DNA of 64,000 nucleotides from JAUIET01 sp039111475 (GCA_039111475.1 JBCCIP010000001.1:124001-188000), one strand, 5' to 3'. Positions 18,796 to 27,034 are shown, counted from the stretch's first letter. The notes: generated by a model from the letters alone, not told the origin. A program made the numbers and translations.

Positions 18796-19869
18796 TCACT
18801 TCACTCTAGATGCCATCATCTCGAGTTGTTCTTCCGCCTCACCCACAATCTCTTCAATCAACTCCGCACAAGATGGCAAGCGGTCAATAACACCCGCTAC
18901 CTGCCCAGACGGTAACACCCCCTCATCCGGATAACCATCAACCATCGCCTTCTGAATAATCATCGGCGCATTCGCCGCCATTATCGATTGCGCCGGCGTT
19001 ACGTCGCATTCTTTTTGCATAGCAATCGCCGACTTCAATAAGCCAAATATACTCGCTCCCGTAAATTTCCTGAAGGCCAAGCCATTTTTTACCGCTATCG
19101 CCAACTGCTTAACCGGACCTGCCTTCTCAAGTTCCGACAACATTTTGTTCAGTATCATTCGCTGCGGCAAGCCATCCATTGCTTTTGAGACCACGATCTC
19201 AGCCGGATTCCCACAATCAAGATAACGCTGCTTGGTTTCCAACGGTACAGGGCTATCTGTAGTGAGCAGAAAACGTGTACCCATAGCGATGCCTTCTGCG
19301 CCATACGATAAAGCCGCGACCAAACCACGTCCGTCTTTAAAACCACCGGCACCCAGTACGGGTATCTCACCTTTCACCGCGTCCACCACACCTGGCAACA
19401 GCAATGACGTTGGAATAGCACCAGTATGACCCCCACCTTCGCCGCCTTGAACAGTCACCGCATCCGCTCCCATCGCAATCGCCTTTACCGCGTGCTTTGG
19501 CAAACCAATGGTAGGCATGCATACCACGCCTGCATCTTTGAGTTTTTTAACAAATTCAGGCCCTGGCGATCGACTGTAACTGACGGCCCGAATACCATGT
19601 TCAACCACCAACTCAACAATGTGTGCCGCATTGGGTTGATACATATGAAAGTTCACGCCAAACGGCTGATCCGTCAACTCCTTCACCCGAAGAATATCGC
19701 GCTCCATTTCTTCGGGTGGAATGGTTGCTCCGGCTAAAAACCCAAAGCCACCTGCATTGCAGGTGCCAGCGACCAACTGCGGATCAGCCACCCAGCCCAT
19801 TGCGGTTTGAATTATTGGGTATTTGCAACCCAATAGTTCCGTTATTCGAGAATTTAGAGATACAGACAC
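18796..19869 (-). CDS. ipdC: IpdC-like flavin oxidoreductase (nitronate monooxygenase fold)
   Basis: A 357-residue TIM-barrel flavoprotein. Signature segments are PIIQTAMGWVADPQLV, NAGGFGFLAGATI, VQGGEGGGHTG and GAGGFKDGRGLVAALSYG, which bind FMN. It aligns well from memory with IpdC (Rv3553), an enzyme needed for ring C processing of HIP-CoA in actinobacteria and proteobacteria, rather than with true nitronate monooxygenases. The start is GTG (19869) with a weak ribosome binding site, and no ATG fits better. It sits between repeat copies B and C, followed downstream by fadE31. Confidence 0.86.
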   Translation of the reverse strand: MSVSLNSRITELLGCKYPIIQTAMGWVADPQLVAGTCNAGGFGFLAGATIPPEEMERDILRVKELTDQPFGVNFHMYQPNAAHIVELVVEHGIRAVSYSRSPGPEFVKKLKDAGVVCMPTIGLPKHAVKAIAMGADAVTVQGGEGGGHTGAIPTSLLLPGVVDAVKGEIPVLGAGGFKDGRGLVAALSYGAEGIAMGTRFLLTTDSPVPLETKQRYLDCGNPAEIVVSKAMDGLPQRMILNKMLSELEKAGPVKQLAIAVKNGLAFRKFTGASIFGLLKSAIAMQKECDVTPAQSIMAANAPMIIQKAMVDGYPDEGVLPSGQVAGVIDRLPSCAELIEEIVGEAEEQLEMMASRVK

Positions 19870-19895
19870 TTAGAAGCTCGCTCGATAAGAGGTGT

Positions 19896-20018
19896 GAATT
19901 GCAGAGCCGCCAATAAAAACCATTGAAAAGAGGGGCCTTTTCAATGCCAACAGTAGGTCCTCTAGGGAAGCCCCGGGGATGGGTTCACGGCGAGTTTTCA
20001 TTGGCGGCTCTGCAATTC
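19896..20018 (+). repeat. Palindromic intergenic element, copy C (long core)
   Basis: Inverted arms of 25 bp (19896-19920 and 19994-20018) match at 24 of 25 positions. The 73-bp core (19921-19993) contains the hairpin cattgaaaag-aggggc-cttttcaatg, a middle block with agtaggtcctctagggaagcc that copies A and B lack, and the shared end ggatgggttcacggcga. It has the same core length as copy D and, by hand count, about 61 of 73 identical bases. It fills the spacer between ipdC and ipdB. Confidence 0.85.
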
Positions 20019-20039
20019 GCTCCGGATTTAATACGCTAT

Positions 20040-20840
20040 CTAGCCGCGATCCCCAGGCGGATCGTCCTTCAACTGCTTACTACGACTATTGTTTGGATCC
20101 ATCTCTGCAATAATATCCAATTGCACTTGGGTGGGTGCTGGGGTAACTGGCGTATCGCTCTCAACATGCAACGCAAATCCAGTATTTTCCACCACCTGCT
20201 CAACCGTAATACCGGGGTGCACCGATACCAACCGAGCTTGATACTCAGGCCCATTAAAATCCATAACACACAAATCCGTCACTATGCGCCGGATATCAAT
20301 GTCATCGAGACTATGCCCCTTAGGCAATCTATCCGGGTTATAACCGATACTGGAAACGAAATCGCATTCCCCATCAATAAACACCCGACTGGAATGAGAC
20401 GGCACAAAGAAACTGTTGGGATGCTTAATTGAATTGCCGGGAAAGCCTCGCGCACCCAACATCATTACTTTGGGTTGCTCATACGTGCCACCCAAAGCTG
20501 AGGTATTTGATTGTCCAAATCGGTCTACCTGGGTAGGCCCAAGCATTGCATGGCGTCGTCCACTCCAGACATTATCAAAGATTCGCGAAAAGCCCATCCA
20601 GCTTTCCTTAGCGGGCACGAAATTGTCGCCTCGCTCGCCCAATGGGTTTGGCTCAGCCAGCATCCACGCTTCAGAATCCGTCATCATCAGATCGGTATTG
20701 GAGGTTTTCATCGCCAGGCTAGCTGCAATGCGCGGAATAACGCCTATGCCTGTCGCCAATACTTCTCCGTCACCTACGAAAGCCTCAGAACAGGCCACTA
20801 TGCACAGTTCGGCCAATGTGTATTGTATTGTGTCACTCAT
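20040..20840 (-). CDS. ipdB: IpdB, beta subunit of the ring C hydrolase (CoA-transferase fold)
   Basis: A 266-residue class I CoA-transferase-like protein. With IpdA it forms the enzyme that hydrolytically opens the last steroid ring (ring C) of the COCHEA-CoA intermediate. Visible segments are VGDGEVLATGIGVIPRIAASL, DSEAWMLAEPNPLG and GARGFPGNSIKHPNSFF. The SENG-type motif of true CoA transferases is not seen, consistent with a hydrolase role. It begins 21 bp after ipdA, so the two are co-transcribed. The ribosome binding site is weak (GAGA), which may mean coupling to ipdA translation. Confidence 0.88.
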   Translation of the reverse strand: MSDTIQYTLAELCIVACSEAFVGDGEVLATGIGVIPRIAASLAMKTSNTDLMMTDSEAWMLAEPNPLGERGDNFVPAKESWMGFSRIFDNVWSGRRHAMLGPTQVDRFGQSNTSALGGTYEQPKVMMLGARGFPGNSIKHPNSFFVPSHSSRVFIDGECDFVSSIGYNPDRLPKGHSLDDIDIRRIVTDLCVMDFNGPEYQARLVSVHPGITVEQVVENTGFALHVESDTPVTPAPTQVQLDIIAEMDPNNSRSKQLKDDPPGDRG

Positions 20841-20861
20841 TGCTGAAATCTCGTGGTGGAC

Positions 20862-21737
20862 CTAGTAGGTCGGGATCGGCAGTTCGCGAATTGCAATCAG
20901 ACCACCAACCAGGTCTTGATACTCCGTTTCGGTTTTCCCGTGAATGTACTTGTCTGCGTACGCTGCAAAGCCACCTTCCTTCACTGAGCCGGCGTATTCT
21001 TTAAAATGCGCAACATCAAAGCCATACTCTGGGGCACAGGAAGTGGGGTGTGCGCCTCCAGCGATAGGGATAACCCCGGTAGTCTGAGATCGCTCCCAAT
21101 GCACCAGGCGCGCTTCTGCATCAGCATGAAACGTGTCTGAGGGCACCAGTTCATCGCAGCTCACATAGGTTTTATTGGCCGCACGAGCAAACCAGTCATC
21201 CATATAATGATCTGGCCCCTTGATCTGACACACCCCTCTTGAATCAGCGCGATCAACGTGCAGCAATGAGGCATCAAGTTTCAAAGCGGGCATGGCGACC
21301 CATTCCTTGTCGTCGTATGGGCTGTCGACGATCTTAAGTTCCGGACTCTTGCTCACAATATCGGTTCCCAAGCCTACTTCGGTCGGAATAAAAGGAGAAC
21401 CCCACGCCGCTGCCCTGAGCCCCAGAAGCATCATGCCCTCGTCAATTTCCATCACGTCAATATCGCCTGCCTGGCGAGCCTGGCGGAAGTAAGGCTCTAG
21501 CGGAATAAAATCCAGCGACACAAATGCAAACACCAGCTTTTTAACTTTAGCTGCCGCACACAGCATGCCTACATCAGCACCGCCGTAAGCCACAACTGTC
21601 AGATCCTTCAGATCAGAGCGCACAATTTCACGCACTAGCGCCATAGGTTTACGGCGTGGACCCCAGCCACCGATGCCAAGGGTCATGCCGTCTTGTAGCT
21701 CACTAACCACCTGTGCGGCGGTCATTTCTTTGTTCAT
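20862..21737 (-). CDS. ipdA: IpdA, alpha subunit of the ring C hydrolase (CoA-transferase fold)
   Basis: A 291-residue CoA-transferase alpha-type subunit, with GMTLGIGGWGPRRKPMALV near the N-terminus and VAYGGADVGMLCAAAKVKKL after it. It matches the IpdA subunit of the COCHEA-CoA ring hydrolase. The ATG at 21737 (MNKEMTAAQVV) has GGAG six bases upstream; the frame stays open to 21845 but that part has no family likeness. It is the first gene of the ipdA-ipdB run and is divergent from a DUF937 gene; a perfect-armed palindrome lies about 100 bp upstream. Confidence 0.88.
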   Translation of the reverse strand: MNKEMTAAQVVSELQDGMTLGIGGWGPRRKPMALVREIVRSDLKDLTVVAYGGADVGMLCAAAKVKKLVFAFVSLDFIPLEPYFRQARQAGDIDVMEIDEGMMLLGLRAAAWGSPFIPTEVGLGTDIVSKSPELKIVDSPYDDKEWVAMPALKLDASLLHVDRADSRGVCQIKGPDHYMDDWFARAANKTYVSCDELVPSDTFHADAEARLVHWERSQTTGVIPIAGGAHPTSCAPEYGFDVAHFKEYAGSVKEGGFAAYADKYIHGKTETEYQDLVGGLIAIRELPIPTY

Positions 21738-21833
21738 GCAATCTCCGAATAACGCGTCAGACTCAGCACTGGACAGAAAAGCCCCAAGCCCCTGATAACT
21801 CAGTATTTTAACCCGAACAATACAGTGCCATGC

Positions 21834-21849
21834 AGTAATGACCATTACT
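21834..21849. promoter_or_regulatory. Candidate operator palindrome upstream of ipdA
   Basis: The sequence agtaatg-ac-cattact has two perfectly complementary 7-bp arms around a 2-bp centre. It lies in the 234-bp divergent region between ipdA and the DUF937 gene, upstream of a possible ipdA -10 box (TAAAAT at about 21805-21810, - strand). The regulator is unknown: no transcription factor gene is present in the steroid run. Confidence 0.35.
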
Positions 21850-21971
21850 TAATCCGGACCAATAGCGGCGCATCTGACAAGCAATCTGAAACACTTTTAT
21901 ACGCTCTATCGCTGGCAATTTGCGCTCATGCCTATTACTGTGCCTGTGCATACCCTAATAAGGCACAGATT

Positions 21972-22532
21972 ATGAATTTACTTGGCACACTTCTGGAAAA
22001 TCCCGCGATACTTGGGCAGCTATCTCAACAATTTTCTTTGTCAAAAGGCGACACCAGCTCAGTACTGGCGCAGCTGGTTCCAGTGTTGGCAAAAGGCATG
22101 AAATTCAATACCCAGCAGCCCTCCGGGCTAGAATCTCTTGCATCCGCTCTTTCGAAAGGACAACACTCTCAGTATTTCGACAACCCCGCTAACGCGACCA
22201 GTCAAGATACGGTGAGCGATGGCAATGCCATTCTCGGTCACCTGCTAGGAAGCAAAGATGTCAGCCGAGGGTTAGCCGGGCGAGCAGAGCAAAACACAGG
22301 CGTGAGCTCTGACCTGATCAAGAAAATGCTACCGGTAGTAGCCGCTATGGCCATGGGTGCGCTGAGCAAGAAGAATTCAGGGGCAGCGGCAAGCAACATG
22401 GCCCCGCAAGCACAAACCCAAGGTCAGGCTGGCGCGTTGGGTGGACTTCTGGAGAGCTTTCTGGATGTAGATGGCGATGGCAGCATGGCTGACGATTTGC
22501 TTGGCATGGCCGGCAAGTTCTTCGCAAAATAG
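21972..22532 (+). CDS. DUF937 (YidB-like) protein
   Basis: A 186-residue protein that begins MNLLGTLLENPAILGQLSQQF and ends with a calcium-loop-like DVDGDGSMADDLLG segment, the usual pattern of DUF937 proteins. The central part is alanine/glycine-rich (VAAMAMGALSKK), with low complexity before the C-terminal motif. The function of the family is unknown. The ATG at 21972 is preferred, with AAGG upstream; an open frame extends to 21825 without a sensible start. It is the only + strand gene inside the steroid region and is convergent with fadD3, so it is probably not part of that pathway. Confidence 0.8.
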   Translation: MNLLGTLLENPAILGQLSQQFSLSKGDTSSVLAQLVPVLAKGMKFNTQQPSGLESLASALSKGQHSQYFDNPANATSQDTVSDGNAILGHLLGSKDVSRGLAGRAEQNTGVSSDLIKKMLPVVAAMAMGALSKKNSGAAASNMAPQAQTQGQAGALGGLLESFLDVDGDGSMADDLLGMAGKFFAK

Positions 22533-22607
22533 AACGGCTTAGTTCAGTACCAAGCACAAGCCGTCCGGCGCCGATCACGGCGTCGGGCAAATTGCCCAAG
22601 CGCCTGG

Positions 22608-24170
22608 CTAGTCTGCTCTGACGCGAAGCTCCGTTTTTAACACTTTACCTGAGGCATTCAGCGGCAGCGCATCGATAAACTCTACAAACCGTGGCGCTTT
22701 GTAGTTCGCCATGCTTTCCCTGCACCAGGCAATCACTTCATCTGTTTGCAAATCCGCGCCGTCAACCTGAACGATAAATGCCTTGGCAACCTCGCCCATG
22801 CGCTCGTCAGGTACACCGATAACAGCCGCCTGGGCAACCCCTGCCATAGAGCAAAGAGCGTTTTCAATTTCGGCCGGATAGCAATTAAAACCGCCCGTGA
22901 TAAACATATCTTTGATACGATCAGTAATTGCGATATAGCCTTCAGCGTTCATTATGGCTACATCACCAGTATGCAACCAACCATCGTCATCTATCGTCTT
23001 GGCGGTTTCCTCAGGCAAATCGAAATAACCCTGCATTACATTAAATCCGCGAACCAACACTTCACCCGGCTCACCGCGCGGCACTTCATGCCCTTTTGAA
23101 TCCACGCATTTCACTTCCACGTCAGGCATTGCACGGCCCGACGTAGTTGCGATCAACTCTGCGCCGTCTTCTTCGCGACAAATACTCACAACACCGCAGG
23201 TTTCCGTTAAACCGTAGGCCGTTAGCACCGTATCAAAACCCAACTCGCTGGACATTTGTCTAACCAGCTCAACGGGCACAGAGGCCGCACCGGTTACCGC
23301 CAAACGCAAGCTGCTCAAGTCATAGTGTTTTCGCTTAGGATGAACCAGCAACGATTGATAAATGGTTGGCGCACCTGGCAACATGGTTATTTTATCTTTC
23401 TCTATTCGCTCCAACACGACGTCAATATCAAACACCTTGATCGGCAACATTTTGGCGCCACGAATAATCGATGCAAGCCAGCCGGCTTTGTATCCGAAGG
23501 AATGAAAAAACGGATTGATAATTAAGTAATTGTCTTCACTGTTCAAGCCAACAACAGAAGACCAGATGTCAAATGTTTGTATGTTCTGACCATGTGAGGT
23601 GACGACCCCTTTTGGCTCACCGGTCGTTCCTGAGGTAAACAGCATATCCAAAGGATCATCCGGATGAACCTCCTCTGCCACGCGCTTGGCCAGATCAACA
23701 TCTACCTCATTGCCCGCCAACATGAAGTCAGACCAATGAACGGTATTGGCTGAATCGCCCCTGAACATAACGATCTGCTTCAGCTCGGGTAAATCCTGCT
23801 CGGCCACCAATGCCGCATAATCCACATCAAGAAAACCGCTTAAAGTAAACAGCATCTTTGCGCCACTCTTGCGCAATTGAAACGCAGCTTCCGCGCCTTT
23901 CAACCGCGTATTCAAAGGCAGCAATACAGCACCTACTGATTGCAAACCAATGGCCGCGATTATCCACTCAGGAATGTTCGGCGCCCAGATCGCGATGCGG
24001 TCGCCTTTGGAAATTCCCTGAGCTATAAATGCACGCGCGGCTTGCACGCGCGCGGCTTCCAATTCATCGTAGGTGTAACTTACCGCGCGATCAGCCAGCG
24101 CTACCTTGTCACCATACTTCTCTGCCGCGGAGTGCACTACTTGCGGCATGGTTTTTTGTGGTTGAGTCAT
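22608..24170 (-). CDS. fadD3: FadD3-like acyl-CoA synthetase (HIP-CoA ligase)
   Basis: A 520-residue ANL-superfamily ligase that would activate the propionate side chain of HIP with ATP and CoA, the committed step of ring C/D degradation. Motifs are the P-loop MLFTSGTTGEPKG, INPFFHSFGYKAGW, GAPTIYQSLL, the AMP-binding TAYGLTETCG, the hinge TDRIKDMFITGGFNCYPAE and the catalytic Lys near the C-terminus in NASGKVLKTEL. The INPFFHSFGYKAG and TGAASVPVELV stretches are close to mycobacterial FadD3. The ATG at 24170 has AGGA upstream; a TTG at 24188 would add six residues. Confidence 0.88.
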   Translation of the reverse strand: MTQPQKTMPQVVHSAAEKYGDKVALADRAVSYTYDELEAARVQAARAFIAQGISKGDRIAIWAPNIPEWIIAAIGLQSVGAVLLPLNTRLKGAEAAFQLRKSGAKMLFTLSGFLDVDYAALVAEQDLPELKQIVMFRGDSANTVHWSDFMLAGNEVDVDLAKRVAEEVHPDDPLDMLFTSGTTGEPKGVVTSHGQNIQTFDIWSSVVGLNSEDNYLIINPFFHSFGYKAGWLASIIRGAKMLPIKVFDIDVVLERIEKDKITMLPGAPTIYQSLLVHPKRKHYDLSSLRLAVTGAASVPVELVRQMSSELGFDTVLTAYGLTETCGVVSICREEDGAELIATTSGRAMPDVEVKCVDSKGHEVPRGEPGEVLVRGFNVMQGYFDLPEETAKTIDDDGWLHTGDVAIMNAEGYIAITDRIKDMFITGGFNCYPAEIENALCSMAGVAQAAVIGVPDERMGEVAKAFIVQVDGADLQTDEVIAWCRESMANYKAPRFVEFIDALPLNASGKVLKTELRVRAD

Positions 24171-24192
24171 CAATTGAGATCCTGCCAATCCC

Positions 24193-24323
24193 GGCCTGCC
24201 GGCTTATACCAGCCCGAAGACTCGCCGTAAACCCATCCATTGGGCTTCCCTAAAGCACCTACTTTTGGCATAAAAAAGGTCTCTCTTTTCGATGGTCTTC
24301 GGGCAGGGATAAGCCGACAGGCC
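24193..24323 (-). repeat. Palindromic intergenic element, copy D (long core, opposite orientation)
   Basis: Inverted arms of 29 bp (24193-24221 and 24295-24323) match at 26 of 29 positions. The 73-bp core (24222-24294) read on the - strand begins catcgaaaagagagacctttt, contains the agtaggtgctttagggaagccc block and ends ggatgggtttacggcga, matching copy C. This copy is inverted relative to A-C. It fills the spacer between the metallo-hydrolase and fadD3, starting about 20 bp upstream of the fadD3 ATG. Confidence 0.85.
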
Positions 24324-24336
24324 TCTCTAAGTAGCA

Positions 24337-25194
24337 TTAAGAAACCATGCTCCAAACATCATTCTGATTTTGAACACGGCCCTCAGTCTCAAGCTTAATC
24401 AAATGCGCCCATAACGACATAGACGCCATAAAATGCAAGCTTGGATCAACATCATCGTATACCGCCGGTGTAAGCTCTTCCAAACTGGCGCTACCAATTG
24501 CCGCTAACTTCTCGATTACCTTTTGTTCACGGCGAAGACGATGCTGAACAGTCCAGTCAATAATATCGACCGGGTGATCCATCACATCCCCGTGTCCAGG
24601 ACCAAACTGCTTTACCGGATAGTTTTTGATTTTTTCAAGCGACTCTATATAGTCTTTCATCACTCCAGCCGGAGGAATGATGACAACCGTTGAGCCATTC
24701 ATTAAATGGTCACCGGTTAAAACGATACCGTCGTCTTCCACAAGAAAGCAGTAATGGTTATTGACATGACCTGGCGTGTGAATAGCACGCAGACCAACAC
24801 CATCAAATTCCAGCCGTTGATCGTCGTAAAGTTCAAAGTCTGCGTTGAACGTTTCGTCTTGATACGCTGCGTCAGGCGCGGGTGTTGCACCATAGATTTT
24901 GGCACCGGTCGCTTTTGCCAATGGGGCCGCAGCCGGGGAGTGATCCGAATGCGTATGTGTGACCACAATGGATTCGAGACGATCACCAAACAAGCCAAGT
25001 AGCGTTTCAACGTGTTGATCGATAGCCGGCCCTGGATCAATCAAGGTCACGGGCGCAGTTTGCCAATCCCGAGATAACACATAGGTATTGGTTCCTGAGC
25101 CTGTCATGGGGCCAGGATTTGGCGCTACCACTCGACCAAGACTAGTGCCTAACTGAACATATTCGCCGCTTGCCAGCATTGCCGAGTCTGCCAT
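24337..25194 (-). CDS. Metallo-beta-lactamase fold hydrolase (LACTB2-like)
   Basis: A 285-residue MBL-fold protein with the zinc motif HTHSDH at residues 80-85, TPGHVNNHYCF, TGDHLMNGSTVV and GPGHGDVMDHP, followed by a C-terminal winged-helix-like domain (HRLRREQKVIEKLA onward), as in LACTB2/BLACT_WH proteins. Relatives include ribonucleases and thioesterase-like hydrolases, so the reaction is not settled. It starts 2 bp after the fabV stop and precedes fadD3 on the same strand. Together these suggest a role in CoA-ester or acyl metabolism, but that is inference. Confidence 0.8.
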   Translation of the reverse strand: MADSAMLASGEYVQLGTSLGRVVAPNPGPMTGSGTNTYVLSRDWQTAPVTLIDPGPAIDQHVETLLGLFGDRLESIVVTHTHSDHSPAAAPLAKATGAKIYGATPAPDAAYQDETFNADFELYDDQRLEFDGVGLRAIHTPGHVNNHYCFLVEDDGIVLTGDHLMNGSTVVIIPPAGVMKDYIESLEKIKNYPVKQFGPGHGDVMDHPVDIIDWTVQHRLRREQKVIEKLAAIGSASLEELTPAVYDDVDPSLHFMASMSLWAHLIKLETEGRVQNQNDVWSMVS

Positions 25195-25196
25195 GC

Positions 25197-26387
25197 TTAC
25201 ACCATATTCAAGATAGGCACTTCCGGACTCACATCCGCTTCATAATCCACACCATCAACAGCGAAGCCAAACAGACGCAAGAATTCCTGCTTATAACCTT
25301 GTAGATCAGTCAGCTCATTCAGGTTTTCGGTGTTGACCAAATCCCACAAGCGCTCCACTTCCTGCTGCACTTCCGGCAACAATTCGTTGCCATCCACACG
25401 AACACGGCCTTCGTCATCCATCACTGGTTCTGCGGTATACAGGCATTCTGTGAACAGGCGATGTATTTGTTCAATGCATCCTTCTTGCGTGCCGTGCTGC
25501 TTCATCACCTTGAATAAAAGTGCCTGATACAAAGGCATGACGGGAATCGCGGCACTGGCTTGAGTGACCACCGCTTGCAACACGGCCACCCTCGCATCAC
25601 CGTTGATCTTCTGCATGGTTTCACGAATATTCAGCACTCGTTTGTCCAGGTCTTTCTTGGCCTGACCAATAGTGCCATGCCAGTAAATATCCCAGGTGAT
25701 GCGGTCGCCAATATAGGTATACGCGGCAGTTTTTGCGCCGTCTGCAAGCACACCCGCCTGGCTTAAGGCGTCAATCCACATTTCCCAGTCTTCGCCGCCC
25801 ATAACCGCCACAGTATTGTCGATCTCTTCCTGGCTTGCGGGTTCAAGGCGAAATTCATCCACTGTCTCCTTATCGGTATTGATGCCACGCTGCACAACGG
25901 CATCACCAATTGGCTTGAGCGTTGAGCTGTGTACTTCGCCAGTACGTGGGTGCGTACGCCGCGGCGCTGCGAGGCTGTATACAACCAGATCTACCTGACC
26001 GAGGTCTTCCTTGATAAGCTCTATGGCTTGCTCTTTAAGTTCGTCCGAGAATGCATCACCATTAATGCTCTTGGCGTATAGGCCAGCCTCATCAGCAAAC
26101 TTGTGGAATGCTGCAGAGTTATACCAACCTGCAGTGGCAGGTCGCTTCTCGCTGCCTTCTTTCTCAAAAAAAACACCCAGAGTAGACGCCTTATTGCCAA
26201 ACGCGGCAGTAATTCTTGACGCCAATCCATACCCGGTGGACGCCCCCAATACCAGAACACGCTTCGGCCCATCACTCAAGGAACCTTTTGCTTGGACATA
26301 ATCGATTTGGCGCTTAATATTCGCCTCGCAGCCCACCGGATGGGTGGTAACACTGATAAACCCTCTAACGCGTGGCTTGATAACCAT
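25197..26387 (-). CDS. fabV: Trans-2-enoyl-ACP/CoA reductase FabV
   Basis: NADH-dependent enoyl reductase that completes each cycle of fatty acid elongation and is typically insensitive to triclosan. The 396-residue length matches FabV. The N-terminus (MVIKPRVRGFISVTTHPVGC) is diagnostic, LVLGASTGYGLASRI binds NADH (seen as VLVLGASTGYG), and the active site has the Tyr-x8-Lys pair in YWHGTIGQAKK. The ATG at 26387 is preferred over a longer frame to 26420 by family comparison. It is divergent from miaE (53 bp apart) and forms an operon with the metallo-hydrolase. Confidence 0.95.
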   Translation of the reverse strand: MVIKPRVRGFISVTTHPVGCEANIKRQIDYVQAKGSLSDGPKRVLVLGASTGYGLASRITAAFGNKASTLGVFFEKEGSEKRPATAGWYNSAAFHKFADEAGLYAKSINGDAFSDELKEQAIELIKEDLGQVDLVVYSLAAPRRTHPRTGEVHSSTLKPIGDAVVQRGINTDKETVDEFRLEPASQEEIDNTVAVMGGEDWEMWIDALSQAGVLADGAKTAAYTYIGDRITWDIYWHGTIGQAKKDLDKRVLNIRETMQKINGDARVAVLQAVVTQASAAIPVMPLYQALLFKVMKQHGTQEGCIEQIHRLFTECLYTAEPVMDDEGRVRVDGNELLPEVQQEVERLWDLVNTENLNELTDLQGYKQEFLRLFGFAVDGVDYEADVSPEVPILNMV

Positions 26388-26440
26388 GGAACCGCCTGTT
26401 TGCGACACTGAAAATCGCATTATACCCGTGTAAGGAATAG

Positions 26441-27025
26441 ATGAGTACGAATAGCACTGAGCTACGCATCAGGACAAGCGCACAATGGCTTGATTGCGTA
26501 ATCAATAACTTTGATGAATTTCTGCCCGATCACGCCGCGGCGGAAAAAAAAGCCTCAGGTATGGCCATTACTCTTATCTCGCACTATCCAGACCGCGAAA
26601 AGCTGGTTCTTGCCATGACTGAGCTGGCTGTTGAAGAGCTTAGCCACTATCGAGAGGTTGTGCGCCTTCTCTACCAACGCGGACTGCAGCTTCAGCCAGA
26701 CACTAAAGATGCCTATGTCGGTGAAATGAGAAAGCACACTCGAAGAGGCCCGGAAAATTTCTTTCTTGACCGCCTGGTGATTGCCGGAATTATTGAAGCG
26801 CGCGGTGCCGAGCGCTTCGGCCTTATCGCGGAAGGCTTGGCAGATGGGGCTTTGAAAAAATTCTATCAATCAATAAGCCGTTCTGAGAAACGCCACGAGA
26901 ATCTTTTTTTTGAACTCGCCGAACTCTATTTCCCGATAAGTGACGTTAGCGCGCGCGCCGATGAACTGCTAACTATTGAAGCGGATATTGTGTCCAGGCT
27001 CCCGGTTCGCGCCGCTCTTCACTAA
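26441..27025 (+). CDS. miaE: tRNA-(ms2io6A)-hydroxylase MiaE
   Basis: A 194-residue ferritin-like diiron monooxygenase that hydroxylates the isopentenyl group of ms2i6A at tRNA position 37. Iron-binding motifs are ELAVEELSHYREV (Glu and EExxH) and SRSEKRHENLFFELAE, with EARGAERFGL between them. AAGGAA lies upstream of the ATG. It is divergent from fabV and 9 bp before the next gene, a putative glycosyltransferase, so the two probably share a transcript. Confidence 0.93.
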   Translation: MSTNSTELRIRTSAQWLDCVINNFDEFLPDHAAAEKKASGMAITLISHYPDREKLVLAMTELAVEELSHYREVVRLLYQRGLQLQPDTKDAYVGEMRKHTRRGPENFFLDRLVIAGIIEARGAERFGLIAEGLADGALKKFYQSISRSEKRHENLFFELAELYFPISDVSARADELLTIEADIVSRLPVRAALH

Positions 27026-27034
27026 GCGTCACGA

